This document shows, in pieces, positions 16,651 to 26,038 of a stretch of DNA of 35,898 bases (position 1 is the stretch's first letter; every line of letters starts with the position of its first letter). The DNA comes from Gemmatimonadota bacterium. Its GTDB lineage: Bacteria > Gemmatimonadota > Gemmatimonadetes > Longimicrobiales > Gaopeijiaceae. Under the pieces are notes generated by a model that saw nothing but the letters and a program-made list of their open reading frames with translations, was not told where the DNA came from and did not search any database. Location: the NCBI GenBank assembly GCA_013043565.1, contig JABDNZ010000387.1, forward strand, positions 1 through 35,898. The letters run 5' to 3'. Made by a program: the position numbers and the translations under genes.

Positions 16651-18563
16651 AAGGCACCTCCTTCGGGCATCTTTTGACGAATTGCTGCGTGGATGTCCCC
16701 GGGCTTCAGGGGCTCCCCCAGGACCCTGGTCCAGCAGTCCACATCCCAGAGAGTCTGAGCCCTTAGAACAATAGCCAGCTGTCCGTACCGGCGGTTTTCT
16801 TCCGTGATGTACGGTTGGCCGAGCTCGTCCGAGTAGTTGATCTCCACGGTCATGACCTTCTTGAAGCGGCTGAAGATCTCCTTCAGTCCCGGCTCGAGAG
16901 GGGACAGGAAGGTGAGGTGCAAGCTCGCCACCTTCAGGCCTTCGTCCTGGGCCCGCTCCACCGCTTCTTCGATGGCCCCCCGGGTGCTTCCCCATCCGAC
17001 GATGAGGAGATCGCCCTCTTCGGGACCGTTCACCTGCGGAGGCTGGAGGGTGCTTTGGAAGACGGCCATCTTCCGGCTCCGCATGTTCATGCTGCGCTGC
17101 ACCACGTCGGTGGTGTAGGCCACCTTACTCCCCTCGTCGTGGGCCAGGCCCGTGAGGGTATGCATTCCGCCTGGCGCCCCCGGAATGAACCGCCTGGAGA
17201 GGCCGGTGTCGGGATCCCAATCGTAGGGCCGTAGTCCCTCGGGGATCGGTGACAGATCCGGTGGAGGCGCCACCCAGGACGGATCCAGGACCGGGCGGGG
17301 AAAGGGCGATACCCCTGTGGCCAGGTTGGCGTCCGTGAGGATGATGACCACGCAGCGGAAAGCCTCGGCAATCTTCCGGGCCGTGATCATGGAGTAAAAG
17401 CACTCCTCGATGGTGGCCACGGACATGACCACGTGGGGAGCGTCTCCGGGCTGGCCCCAGATGGCAGCCAACAGATCCGACTGCTCTACCTTGGTGGGAA
17501 GCCCGGTGCTGGGCCCCCCCCGCTGAACGTCCACCACCACCAGGGGGGTTTCGGTCATGACGGCCAAGCCCAGGAATTCGGTCTTTAGAGCCAAACCGGG
17601 GCCCGAAGTGACGGTGAAAGCGCACTTTCCTGCCCAGGATGCCCCGATGGCCACACCGGCAGCGGCGATCTCGTCCTCTGCCTGATGCAGGAGGCCCCCG
17701 TAGTTCAGGAAGGTCTCACCGAGATGATGGGAAACCGAGGTGGCCGGGGTGATAGGGTACATGGCCATGAAGTCCATGCCGGACGCCTGCGCCCCCATGG
17801 CAACCGCTTCGTTCCCATTCATCACGACATGGGGCCGATCGTCTCCGGTGGGGGCCACGGCATACCCGAACCCCAGGTTATCCACCGCCCATTGGAAGCC
17901 GGCGTTGAGCAGCTCCACGTTCCGATCGGTGATCTCCTGAGCCTTCTTCCGGAAAGCGTGAGCGATCTGCCCCGCCGCCAGCTCCAGGTCTCGATCGTAG
18001 ATGTAACACAGGACGCCCAAGACCCACATGTTCTTACCCCGTTGGGGGTTGTCCACGATCTTGAGGCACTCCTCCTGCATGGGAACCTCGATGATCCGGT
18101 AGTTCCGGCCCGAGAGTTCCTCCATGGCATCCACCCATTGCTGTCGGATGTCCTCGTCTTTGTGGTCCTTCCACATCTTCTCGAGGAGTATGACAGCGTC
18201 TTCCTTCAGGGCGTTCAGCCGGTGCCGAGCCAGGAGCACCTGTTCGTTCAACGCCACCACGACGTCCGCGGTGTCGCCCCAGTTCGTGACGGGAATGGAC
18301 CCGATGCGGATCCTGTTCCCGCTGGCTCCAGCAGGGAGGCGGGGGGGCGGCTGGATCTCGGCGGGGATGATCTCCACCGTCCAGACTCCGTTCCCCATCT
18401 TTGCTGAAACCGAACCGAAGATCTGAGCACATTTCTGGGCACCTTCTCCGGGATCGGAGACGATCTCCACGGTGCTCAGCTTCTCCTGGGTGACGTTCCT
18501 GCCCTTCGGCGAGCCTTCTCTTTCAGAGGCGTCGGCCCCGACCGTGGGGAGCTTCGTCTCCAT
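16647..18563 (-). CDS. korA: 2-oxoacid (2-oxoglutarate-type):ferredoxin oxidoreductase fused gamma-alpha subunit
   Basis: N-terminal gamma-type domain, then NGNEAVAMGAQASGMDFMAMYPITPATS, VQRGGPSTGLPTKVEQSDL, GWGSTRGAIEEAV. Confidence 0.93.
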   Translation of the reverse strand: METKLPTVGADASEREGSPKGRNVTQEKLSTVEIVSDPGEGAQKCAQIFGSVSAKMGNGVWTVEIIPAEIQPPPRLPAGASGNRIRIGSIPVTNWGDTADVVVALNEQVLLARHRLNALKEDAVILLEKMWKDHKDEDIRQQWVDAMEELSGRNYRIIEVPMQEECLKIVDNPQRGKNMWVLGVLCYIYDRDLELAAGQIAHAFRKKAQEITDRNVELLNAGFQWAVDNLGFGYAVAPTGDDRPHVVMNGNEAVAMGAQASGMDFMAMYPITPATSVSHHLGETFLNYGGLLHQAEDEIAAAGVAIGASWAGKCAFTVTSGPGLALKTEFLGLAVMTETPLVVVDVQRGGPSTGLPTKVEQSDLLAAIWGQPGDAPHVVMSVATIEECFYSMITARKIAEAFRCVVIILTDANLATGVSPFPRPVLDPSWVAPPPDLSPIPEGLRPYDWDPDTGLSRRFIPGAPGGMHTLTGLAHDEGSKVAYTTDVVQRSMNMRSRKMAVFQSTLQPPQVNGPEEGDLLIVGWGSTRGAIEEAVERAQDEGLKVASLHLTFLSPLEPGLKEIFSRFKKVMTVEINYSDELGQPYITEENRRYGQLAIVLRAQTLWDVDCWTRVLGEPLKPGDIHAAIRQKMPEGGAL

Positions 18564-18774
18564 GATCCACCTTTTTGGTCTCGGTATTTTGGCTCTCGGG
18601 ATCCGAACAGACACCGAGAGCAGACAACCCCAGCGCACTCTGAGCTTATTCCGTGCCAGCCCAAGAGAAGCCTGGAACGGCTTGGAAAAAAGGTCTATTC
18701 CCAGGAAATATCAGCGGTATTCGGAGGCTGTCCGTGTCGGCGTATGTTAGGGGTCTATCCACGGTCGTAAACCC

Positions 18775-18791
18775 GGAGACAAATTGTCCCC
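18775..18791. promoter_or_regulatory. Operator-like inverted repeat between divergent korA and thrB
   Basis: GGaGACAA-A-TTGTCcCC; GACAAATTGTC core is a perfect 5-1-5 palindrome. Confidence 0.3.
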
Positions 18792-19009
18792 TTATGGGTC
18801 TGCTGGAAATAGCCGGGAGTCCTCTTATTCCCAACGACCCCTTACCTTAACCCCAGCAGACGGCGGCTGTCCGCGGGGGGTTTGGAGGTACCGGCCGTGG
18901 GCCCTATTCTTCATTCCTGTAGGCCTCGGGGTCCCAACCCTGCCACCGGGGCCGGCAAAGCCGGGTCAGACGGTCACGGGCCCGGGACTCAAAAGGGTGG
19001 GAGATAAGG

Positions 19010-19953
19010 TTGACGGGACCCGATCAGTGCAGTGCCTTCGCCCCTGGGTCCATCGGGAATCTGGCCTGTGGGTTCGACGTCCTGGGCCTGGCGCTTCGGG
19101 GCCCCGGGGATGAAGTGGTAGCCCGGCGAGCCCATGAACCTGGCGCCAGGATCACGTCCATACAGGGTGATGGTGGCCGCCTCCCCCTCGCCACCCGGGC
19201 CAACACGGCCGGCACCGCTGCCCAAGCGGTCCTGGAGGAAATAGGAACCCGTGAGGGCGTCGAGCTCTGCTTGAAGAAAGGCCTGCCATTGGCGGCGGGT
19301 ATGGGTGGAAGCGCCGCCAGTGCGGTGGCAGCCGCTGTGGCCGTGGATCACCTCATGGGAGGGAGGCTGCCAGAGGAAGTCCTGCTTCATTGCGCCCTGG
19401 CCGGCGAGGCGGTGGCCTCGGGGGATGCTCATCCCGACAACGCGGCCCCCTCCCTCTTGGGAGGCCTTGTCCTGGTACCGTCCTGGAATCCCATCCGTGC
19501 CATCGAGCTGGAGGTACCCCGGGAACTTACGGCGGTCCACGTCCATCCCCAGACGGAAGTGGAAACGGGATGGGCTCGTGAGATCCTGGGCGACCAGGTT
19601 CCCCTGAAGGACGCAGTGGCTCATTGGGGGAATACCGCGGCCCTGGTGGCGGCCTTTTCAGGGAGGACTGGGAGGTCATCGGCCGGGCAGTGGAAGATCG
19701 GATCGCAGAACCGCTCCGAGCGAAAGCCGTTCCGGGGTTCTTGCAGGTGAAAGAGGCCGCCCTCGAAGCCGGGGCCCTGGCCGCGAGCCTGTCCGGGAGC
19801 GGCCCTTCCCTTTTCGCACTCTGCCGCGGTGTGGAAGCTGGAAAAAGGGTCGGGGAGAGGATGGTCCGAGCCTTTCGGGAAGCTGCGGACCTCCATGCGA
19901 CGCTGACGATTTCCACCGGCAGGGCTCCCGGCGCCCGAATCCTCACCCCCTGA
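19010..19953 (+). pseudogene. thrB: Homoserine kinase, interrupted by an apparent frameshift near 19652
   Basis: N-part FAPGSIGNLACGFDVLGLAL, GLPLAAGMGGSAASAVAA; C-part in another frame FREDWEVIGRAVEDRIAEPLRAKAVPGF...SLSGSGPSLFAL. Confidence 0.88.
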
Positions 19954-19958
19954 CTCCC

Positions 19959-21269
19959 ATGGAGTTCATCAGCACTCGAGGCGTCTCTACCCCGGTCCCC
20001 CTGCGGGACGCTGTCTTCCAGGGTCTGGCCTCCGACGGTGGTCTGTTCATGCCCCTGACCCTCCCTTCCTTCGACGTGGACACCCTCACCGGAATGCAAG
20101 GCGAGAGCTGGCCGGAGCTGGCCTTTCGTGTCCTGGGGGCGTTCCTGGAAGGGAGCTTGGCAGACAAGACTGTGACGGCATTGGTCGGGGAGACCTTGAA
20201 CTTCCCGGTGCCGTTGGTCCAACTGAGTGAGAGAATCCATGTTCTGGAGCTATTCCACGGACCCACCCTGGCCTTCAAGGACGTGGGTGCCCGCTTCATG
20301 GCCTCCCTCCTGGCTCATTATCGGGACCCGGAGGGTCCAACCATGACCGTCCTGACCGCCACCTCCGGAGACACGGGTGGCGCAGTGGCCAAGGCCCTTC
20401 ACGGGCTGGAGAACGTCCGGGTCGTAGTCCTATTCCCAGACGGGAGGGTAACCCCCCGACAAGAGCGGCAATTCTCCACCCTGGGCGGGAACGTGTTGGC
20501 TCTCGCAGTGAAGGGCGATTTCGACGACTGCCAGCGTTTGGCGAAAGAGGCCTTTCGAGCCGACAGGGGCACCGGCGCCAAAACGGGATCATTGACCTCG
20601 GCAAACTCGATCAACGTCGCGCGGTTCCTCCCCCAGACCACCTATTTCTTCAAGGCATGGAGGGATTTCGAGGCTTGCCGCTCAAATAGAACGAGGATTC
20701 TATTTTCTGTGCCTTCCGGAAACTTCGGCAATCTGGCCGCGGGGATGACGGCCAAAGCGGCCGGGATGCCCGGTGCCTCTTTCCTGGCCGCAACCAACGC
20801 GAACGACGTAGTCCCGGAGTACCTCCACACCGGAGTCTTCTCACCCCGACCCTCCGTCACCACCGTTTCCACGGCCATGGACGTCGGGAACCCCTCCAAC
20901 CTGGATCGGATCCTACATCTGTATGGAAAGGACATGGACAGTCTGGCCCAAGACTTGGTCGGACAACGAGTTACAGACGAAGAAACCTTGAGTTGTATCA
21001 GGAGGACCTACAGGGATACCGGGTATGTCCTGGACCCTCACACCGCCGTCGGACTGGCTGCTCTGGAAAAGCGGATGGAACCCCGAAGCGATCAAACCGG
21101 AATCGTATTGGCCACCGCTCATCCCGCCAAATTTGCCGGGGTCGTAGAACCGGCCATCGGAACGGAGATGCCCATCCCACCGGAGTTGGCCGGCTGCCTG
21201 GAAGGGAAGCGGCAGGTGACCCCGATAGAGCCCCGGCTGGAGGCCCTTCAAGAGATTCTGGAGGCCTGA
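19959..21269 (+). CDS. thrC: Threonine synthase
   Basis: STRG, ASDGGLFMP, ELFHGPTLAFKDVGARFMA, TATSGDTGGAVAKAL, SANSINVARFLPQTTYFF, PSGNFGNLAAG. Confidence 0.95.
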   Translation: MEFISTRGVSTPVPLRDAVFQGLASDGGLFMPLTLPSFDVDTLTGMQGESWPELAFRVLGAFLEGSLADKTVTALVGETLNFPVPLVQLSERIHVLELFHGPTLAFKDVGARFMASLLAHYRDPEGPTMTVLTATSGDTGGAVAKALHGLENVRVVVLFPDGRVTPRQERQFSTLGGNVLALAVKGDFDDCQRLAKEAFRADRGTGAKTGSLTSANSINVARFLPQTTYFFKAWRDFEACRSNRTRILFSVPSGNFGNLAAGMTAKAAGMPGASFLAATNANDVVPEYLHTGVFSPRPSVTTVSTAMDVGNPSNLDRILHLYGKDMDSLAQDLVGQRVTDEETLSCIRRTYRDTGYVLDPHTAVGLAALEKRMEPRSDQTGIVLATAHPAKFAGVVEPAIGTEMPIPPELAGCLEGKRQVTPIEPRLEALQEILEA

Positions 21270-21297
21270 GGCGAGGTTTGGTCGAATAAGGGGGGGG

Positions 21298-23193
21298 TCA
21301 GACCAACCAGGTCACGAGCTGATTCGCCGCAAAGGCCGCCACATAGGCCAGTACGCCCATGTAGGTGAACTGGAGGATGGGGATCCTCCAACCCCCGGTT
21401 TCACGTCGGACCATGGCGACCGTGGACATGCACTGCATGGCAAATGCAAAGAAGACCAGCAGTGCAACGGCGCCGCCCAGGTCCAGGTCCTGGCGGAGAG
21501 CCTCTTGGAGCCCTCCGGAGTTTTCATCCCCGTCGATTCCGTTCAGCGTACCCAGGGTACCGACGATGACCTCCCGGGCCGCCAGAGACGTCACGAGGCC
21601 GACGCCGATCTTCCAATCGAACCCCAGGGGCTCGATGATGGGTTCGATGGTTCTTCCCATGGTTCCCGCCAGGCTCTCTCCAATCTCCGGAGCCTGGCCG
21701 TCGACAAGGGGAAGATGAGCCAGGATCCACAGGCCCACCGCGACGCTCAGAATCACCGTGCCCGCCCTGCGGAGGAAGATCTTGGAGCGATCCAGCAGCC
21801 TCAATCCCAGCGACTTGGCCGTGGGCCAGCGATACGGGGGCAACTCCATCACGAACGGAGTCCGGTCGCTCTTCAAGATCGTGGACTTGAGAATGACTGC
21901 GGTGACCAGGGCGGCCAAGAACCCCAGCAGGTACAGCCCCAAAAGAGCTGCGGCCCGGGTGCCGAGGAAAGGCCCCAGCAAGGGCCGGTTTTCCATGAAA
22001 GCCGCGATCACCAGGATATAGACCGGGAGCCGAGCCGCACACGTCATGAAAGGCGCGATGAGTATGGTGGCGAGACGGTCCCGTTTGTTCTCGATAGTCC
22101 GGGTGGCCATGACCGCCGGGACGGCGCAGGCATAAGCCGATAGCAGGGGGATGAAGGATTTTCCCTGCAATCCCACCTTGGCCATGGTCCGATCGGCTAT
22201 GACCGCTGCCCTCGCCAGGTATCCGGAGTCTTCGAGAACTCCCAGAAAAAGGAACAGAAGGAGGATTTGCGGGAGGAAGACAAGGACCGAACCGACACCA
22301 CCCCACACCCCTTCTACCACAAGGTCCTTCAGGGCCGAATCCGGGAGGGCTCCCTCCAACCAGCTCCCGGATCCCGTGATCAACGCCTCCACAGCGTCCA
22401 TGAGGGGGACTGCGGCATTGAAGATGGTCTGGAAGACCGCCAGGACCACCATGAGGAACACCAAGGGCCCCAGGAATGGATGAAGAAACAGCCGGTCCAG
22501 CCGTCGGGTCCAGACCGGTGCCACGGGCGGCCGATAGGCCGACTCCGCCGCCACCTGACCGGCCCATTGCCGGCAGGAGGGAGGGCTCTGAAGGACAGGC
22601 AGGCCCACGGGCTCGGGCGCCCTGAACGTGCTCTCCAGGAACTGAGAGATCCCGTCGAGGCCCTCGCCCTTGGCGGCACTCACCAGGACCACCGGCGCCC
22701 CCAGCCGCCCGGAGAGAGCGTCTACGTCCACCTCCCCACCTCGACGGCGGAGCTCATCGGCCATATTCAGAATCACCAGGATCGGTTTTTCCAAGGCCAA
22801 CATGGGCGCCGCCAGGACCAGGTGACGGCCGAGGTTTGTGGAGTCCAGAACCAGGAGAACCGCATCCGGAATGCACACCTCCGGCATCTTCCCCCGAAGA
22901 AGGTCGTCGGTGATCCGCTCGTCTTCGGACCTGGGCGTCAGGCTGTAGGTCCCTGGGAGGTCCAGGATCTCCAACTCTCTCCCGTCGGAGAGGCCCACGG
23001 TACCGTGGTGACGTTCCACGGTGACGCCGGGAAAGTTGGCTGTCTTCTGCCTTAACCCCGTGAGACGGTTGAAAAGCGTGGACTTGCCGCAGTTGGGAGG
23101 GCCTACGAGAGCCACGGTCGCCGTGGGTCCGTCCATGAGGGCAGAGCCGGCGGAAACCTTGAGATGGACCTCCTCTGAAAAGGGAGACCTCAT
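21298..23193 (-). CDS. feoB: Ferrous iron transport protein B
   Basis: VALVGPPNCGKSTLFNRLTGLRQKTANFPGVTVE, DLPGTYSL, multi-TM Gate domains, LAAREVIVGTLGT. Confidence 0.95.
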   Translation of the reverse strand: MRSPFSEEVHLKVSAGSALMDGPTATVALVGPPNCGKSTLFNRLTGLRQKTANFPGVTVERHHGTVGLSDGRELEILDLPGTYSLTPRSEDERITDDLLRGKMPEVCIPDAVLLVLDSTNLGRHLVLAAPMLALEKPILVILNMADELRRRGGEVDVDALSGRLGAPVVLVSAAKGEGLDGISQFLESTFRAPEPVGLPVLQSPPSCRQWAGQVAAESAYRPPVAPVWTRRLDRLFLHPFLGPLVFLMVVLAVFQTIFNAAVPLMDAVEALITGSGSWLEGALPDSALKDLVVEGVWGGVGSVLVFLPQILLLFLFLGVLEDSGYLARAAVIADRTMAKVGLQGKSFIPLLSAYACAVPAVMATRTIENKRDRLATILIAPFMTCAARLPVYILVIAAFMENRPLLGPFLGTRAAALLGLYLLGFLAALVTAVILKSTILKSDRTPFVMELPPYRWPTAKSLGLRLLDRSKIFLRRAGTVILSVAVGLWILAHLPLVDGQAPEIGESLAGTMGRTIEPIIEPLGFDWKIGVGLVTSLAAREVIVGTLGTLNGIDGDENSGGLQEALRQDLDLGGAVALLVFFAFAMQCMSTVAMVRRETGGWRIPILQFTYMGVLAYVAAFAANQLVTWLV

Positions 23194-23501
23194 CCCGGAA
23201 TCCGCAAAAGGAGGTGGCGGGTGGTCTCCCGACGAAGTGCTATCTCACTCCCATCCACCCGGTAAACCCTGGGGTCCCCCCCGGGGGCCCCCGGGCCGGC
23301 TACAACAGTGGTCCCTGGAATGAACCCCAACTCCATGAGGCGGAGGGCCACGTCCTCCGGGAGTTCGAGGGAGTCCACAACCCCGGATTCCCCTTCTTTG
23401 AGGTCGGCGAGGGTCAGCGGGGCGTGGGTGCCCCTGGAGCGGCGACGTCGACGACGACGTCTACCCCACACTCTCCCTCCGAACCAGCCCCGGGAACGCA
23501 T
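23190..23501 (-). CDS. feoA: Ferrous iron transport protein A (SH3-like), Arg-rich N-terminus
   Basis: LTLADLKEGESGVV...RLMELGFIPGTTV...EIALRRETTRHLLL; ATGA overlap with feoB. Confidence 0.88.
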   Translation of the reverse strand: MRSRGWFGGRVWGRRRRRRRRSRGTHAPLTLADLKEGESGVVDSLELPEDVALRLMELGFIPGTTVVAGPGAPGGDPRVYRVDGSEIALRRETTRHLLLRIPG

Positions 23502-23518
23502 CAGGTTAAATACCTAGT

Positions 23519-23533
23519 TGAGAACCATTTTCA
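23519..23533. promoter_or_regulatory. Fur-box-like operator upstream of feoAB
   Basis: TGAGAACCATTTTCA matches 11/14 of the 7-1-7 TGATAATnATTATCA model; sits in a 19 bp imperfect palindrome GTTGAGAACCATTTTCAAC (23517-23535). Confidence 0.5.
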
Positions 23534-23666
23534 ACCCCAATCAATCTCTTTGGTACCGGTTGGGCGGTCAAGGATACCTGCCCGGCCGCCACCTATGGCC
23601 AACGGCCTGGATTCTCCCCATTCTCCCCCCGAGTGAAACTTCAAAATCCAGAATGAGAGGCTCGTA

Positions 23667-24665
23667 ATGGACCTTGCTCGCTTTCCCCGCCGAAGATACA
23701 CGGAGGGGTGGACACCCCTGGAACATCTCCCCCTGCTGACCCAGCACATGGGTGGACCCCACATCTTCATCAAGCGGGACGACCTCCTCGGCCTGACGGC
23801 TGGTGGAAACAAGACCCGAAAGCTGGAATTCCTGGTGGCCGATGCCCTGCGCCAGGGGGCGGACACCCTGATCACGGTCGGTGCCGTCCAGTCCAACCAC
23901 TGTCGTCTGACCCTTTCGGCCGCCGTCAAAGAGGGGATGAACTGCCGCCTGGTCCTCGAGCAACGGGTACCGGACTCCTACGACTACGATGCAAGCGGGA
24001 ACAACTTCCTCTTTCGACTACTGGGCGTCGAAAAGACCACCGTGGTGGATCTTGGCACCGACCTCAACGCAGCCATGCAGGCCGAGGTCGACGAGTTGGC
24101 GGCTGAGGGTCGCAAGGGATACGTCATCCCCGGGGGAGGGTCCAACCCCATCGGGGCCCTTGGCTACGTCTCCTGCGCTCAGGAAATCCTGGCTCAAGCC
24201 TTCGACAAGGGGATCCAGTTCGACCACCTTGTCACCGCCAGCGGGAGCGGGGGCACCCATTCGGGCATTCTCGTCGGAATGAGGGCCATGGGTAGCTCCA
24301 TTCCGGTCACGGGAATCAGCGTACGACGCCCCGTTCCGGAGCAGGAAGGGCTCATCGGGGGTCTGGCCAAGGATACCCGGGACTTCCTGGGCCTACCGAC
24401 CGAACCTCCGGAGGGGGAGCTCAGGATTTTCGACGATTACGTCGGTCCCGGATACTCCATCCCGACGGACGAGATGGCCGAAGCCGTCAGGACCTTTGCC
24501 AGGATCGAGGGAATTCTCCTGGATCCGGTTTATACCGGAAAAGCAGCGGCCGGCCTGTTGGATCTGATCCAGAAGGGACATTTCAAGAGGGGGGAGAAGG
24601 TCCTGTTCCTGCACACGGGCGGGTCCCCGGGTCTCTACGCTTACCAGGACGTGATCCTGGACTGA
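23667..24665 (+). CDS. D-cysteine desulfhydrase/ACC deaminase family PLP enzyme
   Basis: IFIKRDDLLGLTAGGNKTRKLEFLVADAL, VGAVQSNHCR, ASGSGGTHSGILVG, LDPVYTGKAAAGL, LHTGGSPGLYAY. Confidence 0.9.
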   Translation: MDLARFPRRRYTEGWTPLEHLPLLTQHMGGPHIFIKRDDLLGLTAGGNKTRKLEFLVADALRQGADTLITVGAVQSNHCRLTLSAAVKEGMNCRLVLEQRVPDSYDYDASGNNFLFRLLGVEKTTVVDLGTDLNAAMQAEVDELAAEGRKGYVIPGGGSNPIGALGYVSCAQEILAQAFDKGIQFDHLVTASGSGGTHSGILVGMRAMGSSIPVTGISVRRPVPEQEGLIGGLAKDTRDFLGLPTEPPEGELRIFDDYVGPGYSIPTDEMAEAVRTFARIEGILLDPVYTGKAAAGLLDLIQKGHFKRGEKVLFLHTGGSPGLYAYQDVILD

Positions 24666-24694
24666 CCGCTGTCCCTTGAAGCGGGGCGAAGGGG

Positions 24695-26038
24695 CTAATC
24701 CAACGCTTCGTCCGCTTTCAAGAGGGCCCCCAGCAGGACGTTCGCTCCCGCCTCGATGTCTTCGGGGCGGGAGTATTCATCCGGATGATGGCTGAGTCCG
24801 CCCACACTCGGGATGAAGACCATTCCCATGGGCGCGAAATGTGCCACGGCTTGAGCGTCGTGACCGGCCCCGCTGGGCATCCGCTGGTGATCCAGGCCCA
24901 GCTCCCCGGCGGCAGCCTCCACCCAACCCCGAAACCGGATGTCGGTGGGGGCTCCTCTGCTGAGGTAGAACTCATCCATATCGATGGGAGTGCCGTTTTT
25001 GTACCCGATGGCCTCGGCTTCGATTTGGATTCCGTCCATCACCTCCTGGATACGATCCATTTCGAGGGCTCGGATTTCGATACTCATTCGAACCTCCCCC
25101 GGGATCACATTCGGCGCGCCGGGACTGGCTTGAATCCTCCCAACCGTTGCCACCTGACTACCGGGAATCGACGTCACGACCCGGTTCACGGCTTCCACGA
25201 GCTGCGCAGCACCGATCATGGCATCCCGTCGCTGATCCATGGGAGTCGTCCCGGCATGATTCGCAGCCCCGTTGACCACGGCCGTCCACCGCCGAATCCC
25301 GACGATTCCCTCCACCACACCGATGGGAACCCCTTTCCCTTCGAGGATAGCGCCTTGCTCCACATGGAGTTCCAGGAACCCGGCCATGGAACCCCGCTCG
25401 AGTCTGGCTTCGTCAAGACGGTCCGGATCGCCCCCTAATCGACGGATCCCTTCGCCGATGCTGAATCCGCTGGACGAAACCAACTGGAGCTCTTCCTTTC
25501 GGAACTCTCCGGCCAGGACCCTGCTTCCCGTCTTTCCTCCCTCTTCGTTCACGAACGCGACAACATCCACGGGGTGCCGCGGCACGACCCCGGCATCCTG
25601 GAGGGTCCTGGCGCCCTCGAGAGCGCCGAGGGTTCCCAGTGGTCCGTCGTAGTTCCCCCCTGCCGGGACCGAGTCCAGGTGGGACCCCATCATGAGAGGG
25701 GGCAGGTTCGGGTCCGAGCCCCGGAGGCGACCAATGAGGTTGCCCACCAGGTCCACCCGGACCTCCAGCCCGGTTTCCTCCATGAGGGATCGGAAAAACT
25801 CCCTACCCTGAATGTCGGCATCGCTGAAGGCCACCCGATCCACACCCCCGTCTGCCCGCCGCCCGAAACGGGACAGCTGACGAAGCCATTCGTGAAGCCG
25901 AGGGCCGTTGATGAGGGGTTGCTCCCCGAATCGCCTCCACGTCCCGGGGAACGAGGACGAAAGGGCCTCCGGGAAAAGGGCCAGAGCTCCCAGGGTGGTG
26001 CCCAAAGTACGGGAGAAGTGTCGTCGATCCATGATCAT
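24695..26038 (-). CDS. M20 family Zn-dependent amidohydrolase (N-carbamoyl-amino acid hydrolase/allantoate amidohydrolase type), putative Tat signal
   Basis: MGSHLDSVPAGGNYDGPLGTLGALE, NEEGGKTGSRVLAG, LELHVEQG, GAANHAGTTPMDQRRDA, PSGAGHDAQAVAHFAPMGMVFIPSVGGLSHHPDEYS. Confidence 0.92.
   Translation of the reverse strand: MIMDRRHFSRTLGTTLGALALFPEALSSSFPGTWRRFGEQPLINGPRLHEWLRQLSRFGRRADGGVDRVAFSDADIQGREFFRSLMEETGLEVRVDLVGNLIGRLRGSDPNLPPLMMGSHLDSVPAGGNYDGPLGTLGALEGARTLQDAGVVPRHPVDVVAFVNEEGGKTGSRVLAGEFRKEELQLVSSSGFSIGEGIRRLGGDPDRLDEARLERGSMAGFLELHVEQGAILEGKGVPIGVVEGIVGIRRWTAVVNGAANHAGTTPMDQRRDAMIGAAQLVEAVNRVVTSIPGSQVATVGRIQASPGAPNVIPGEVRMSIEIRALEMDRIQEVMDGIQIEAEAIGYKNGTPIDMDEFYLSRGAPTDIRFRGWVEAAAGELGLDHQRMPSGAGHDAQAVAHFAPMGMVFIPSVGGLSHHPDEYSRPEDIEAGANVLLGALLKADEALD

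Noticed and set aside
21270-21306. Possible terminator between thrC and feoB (TTGGTC ... GACCAA)
   Set aside because: Six bp stem with long G-rich loop; too weak to call as a terminator
21524-22567. 347 aa ORF overlapping feoB in another frame on the same strand
   Set aside because: FeoB frame is unmistakable; the alternative has Pro/Gly/Arg-rich low-information composition
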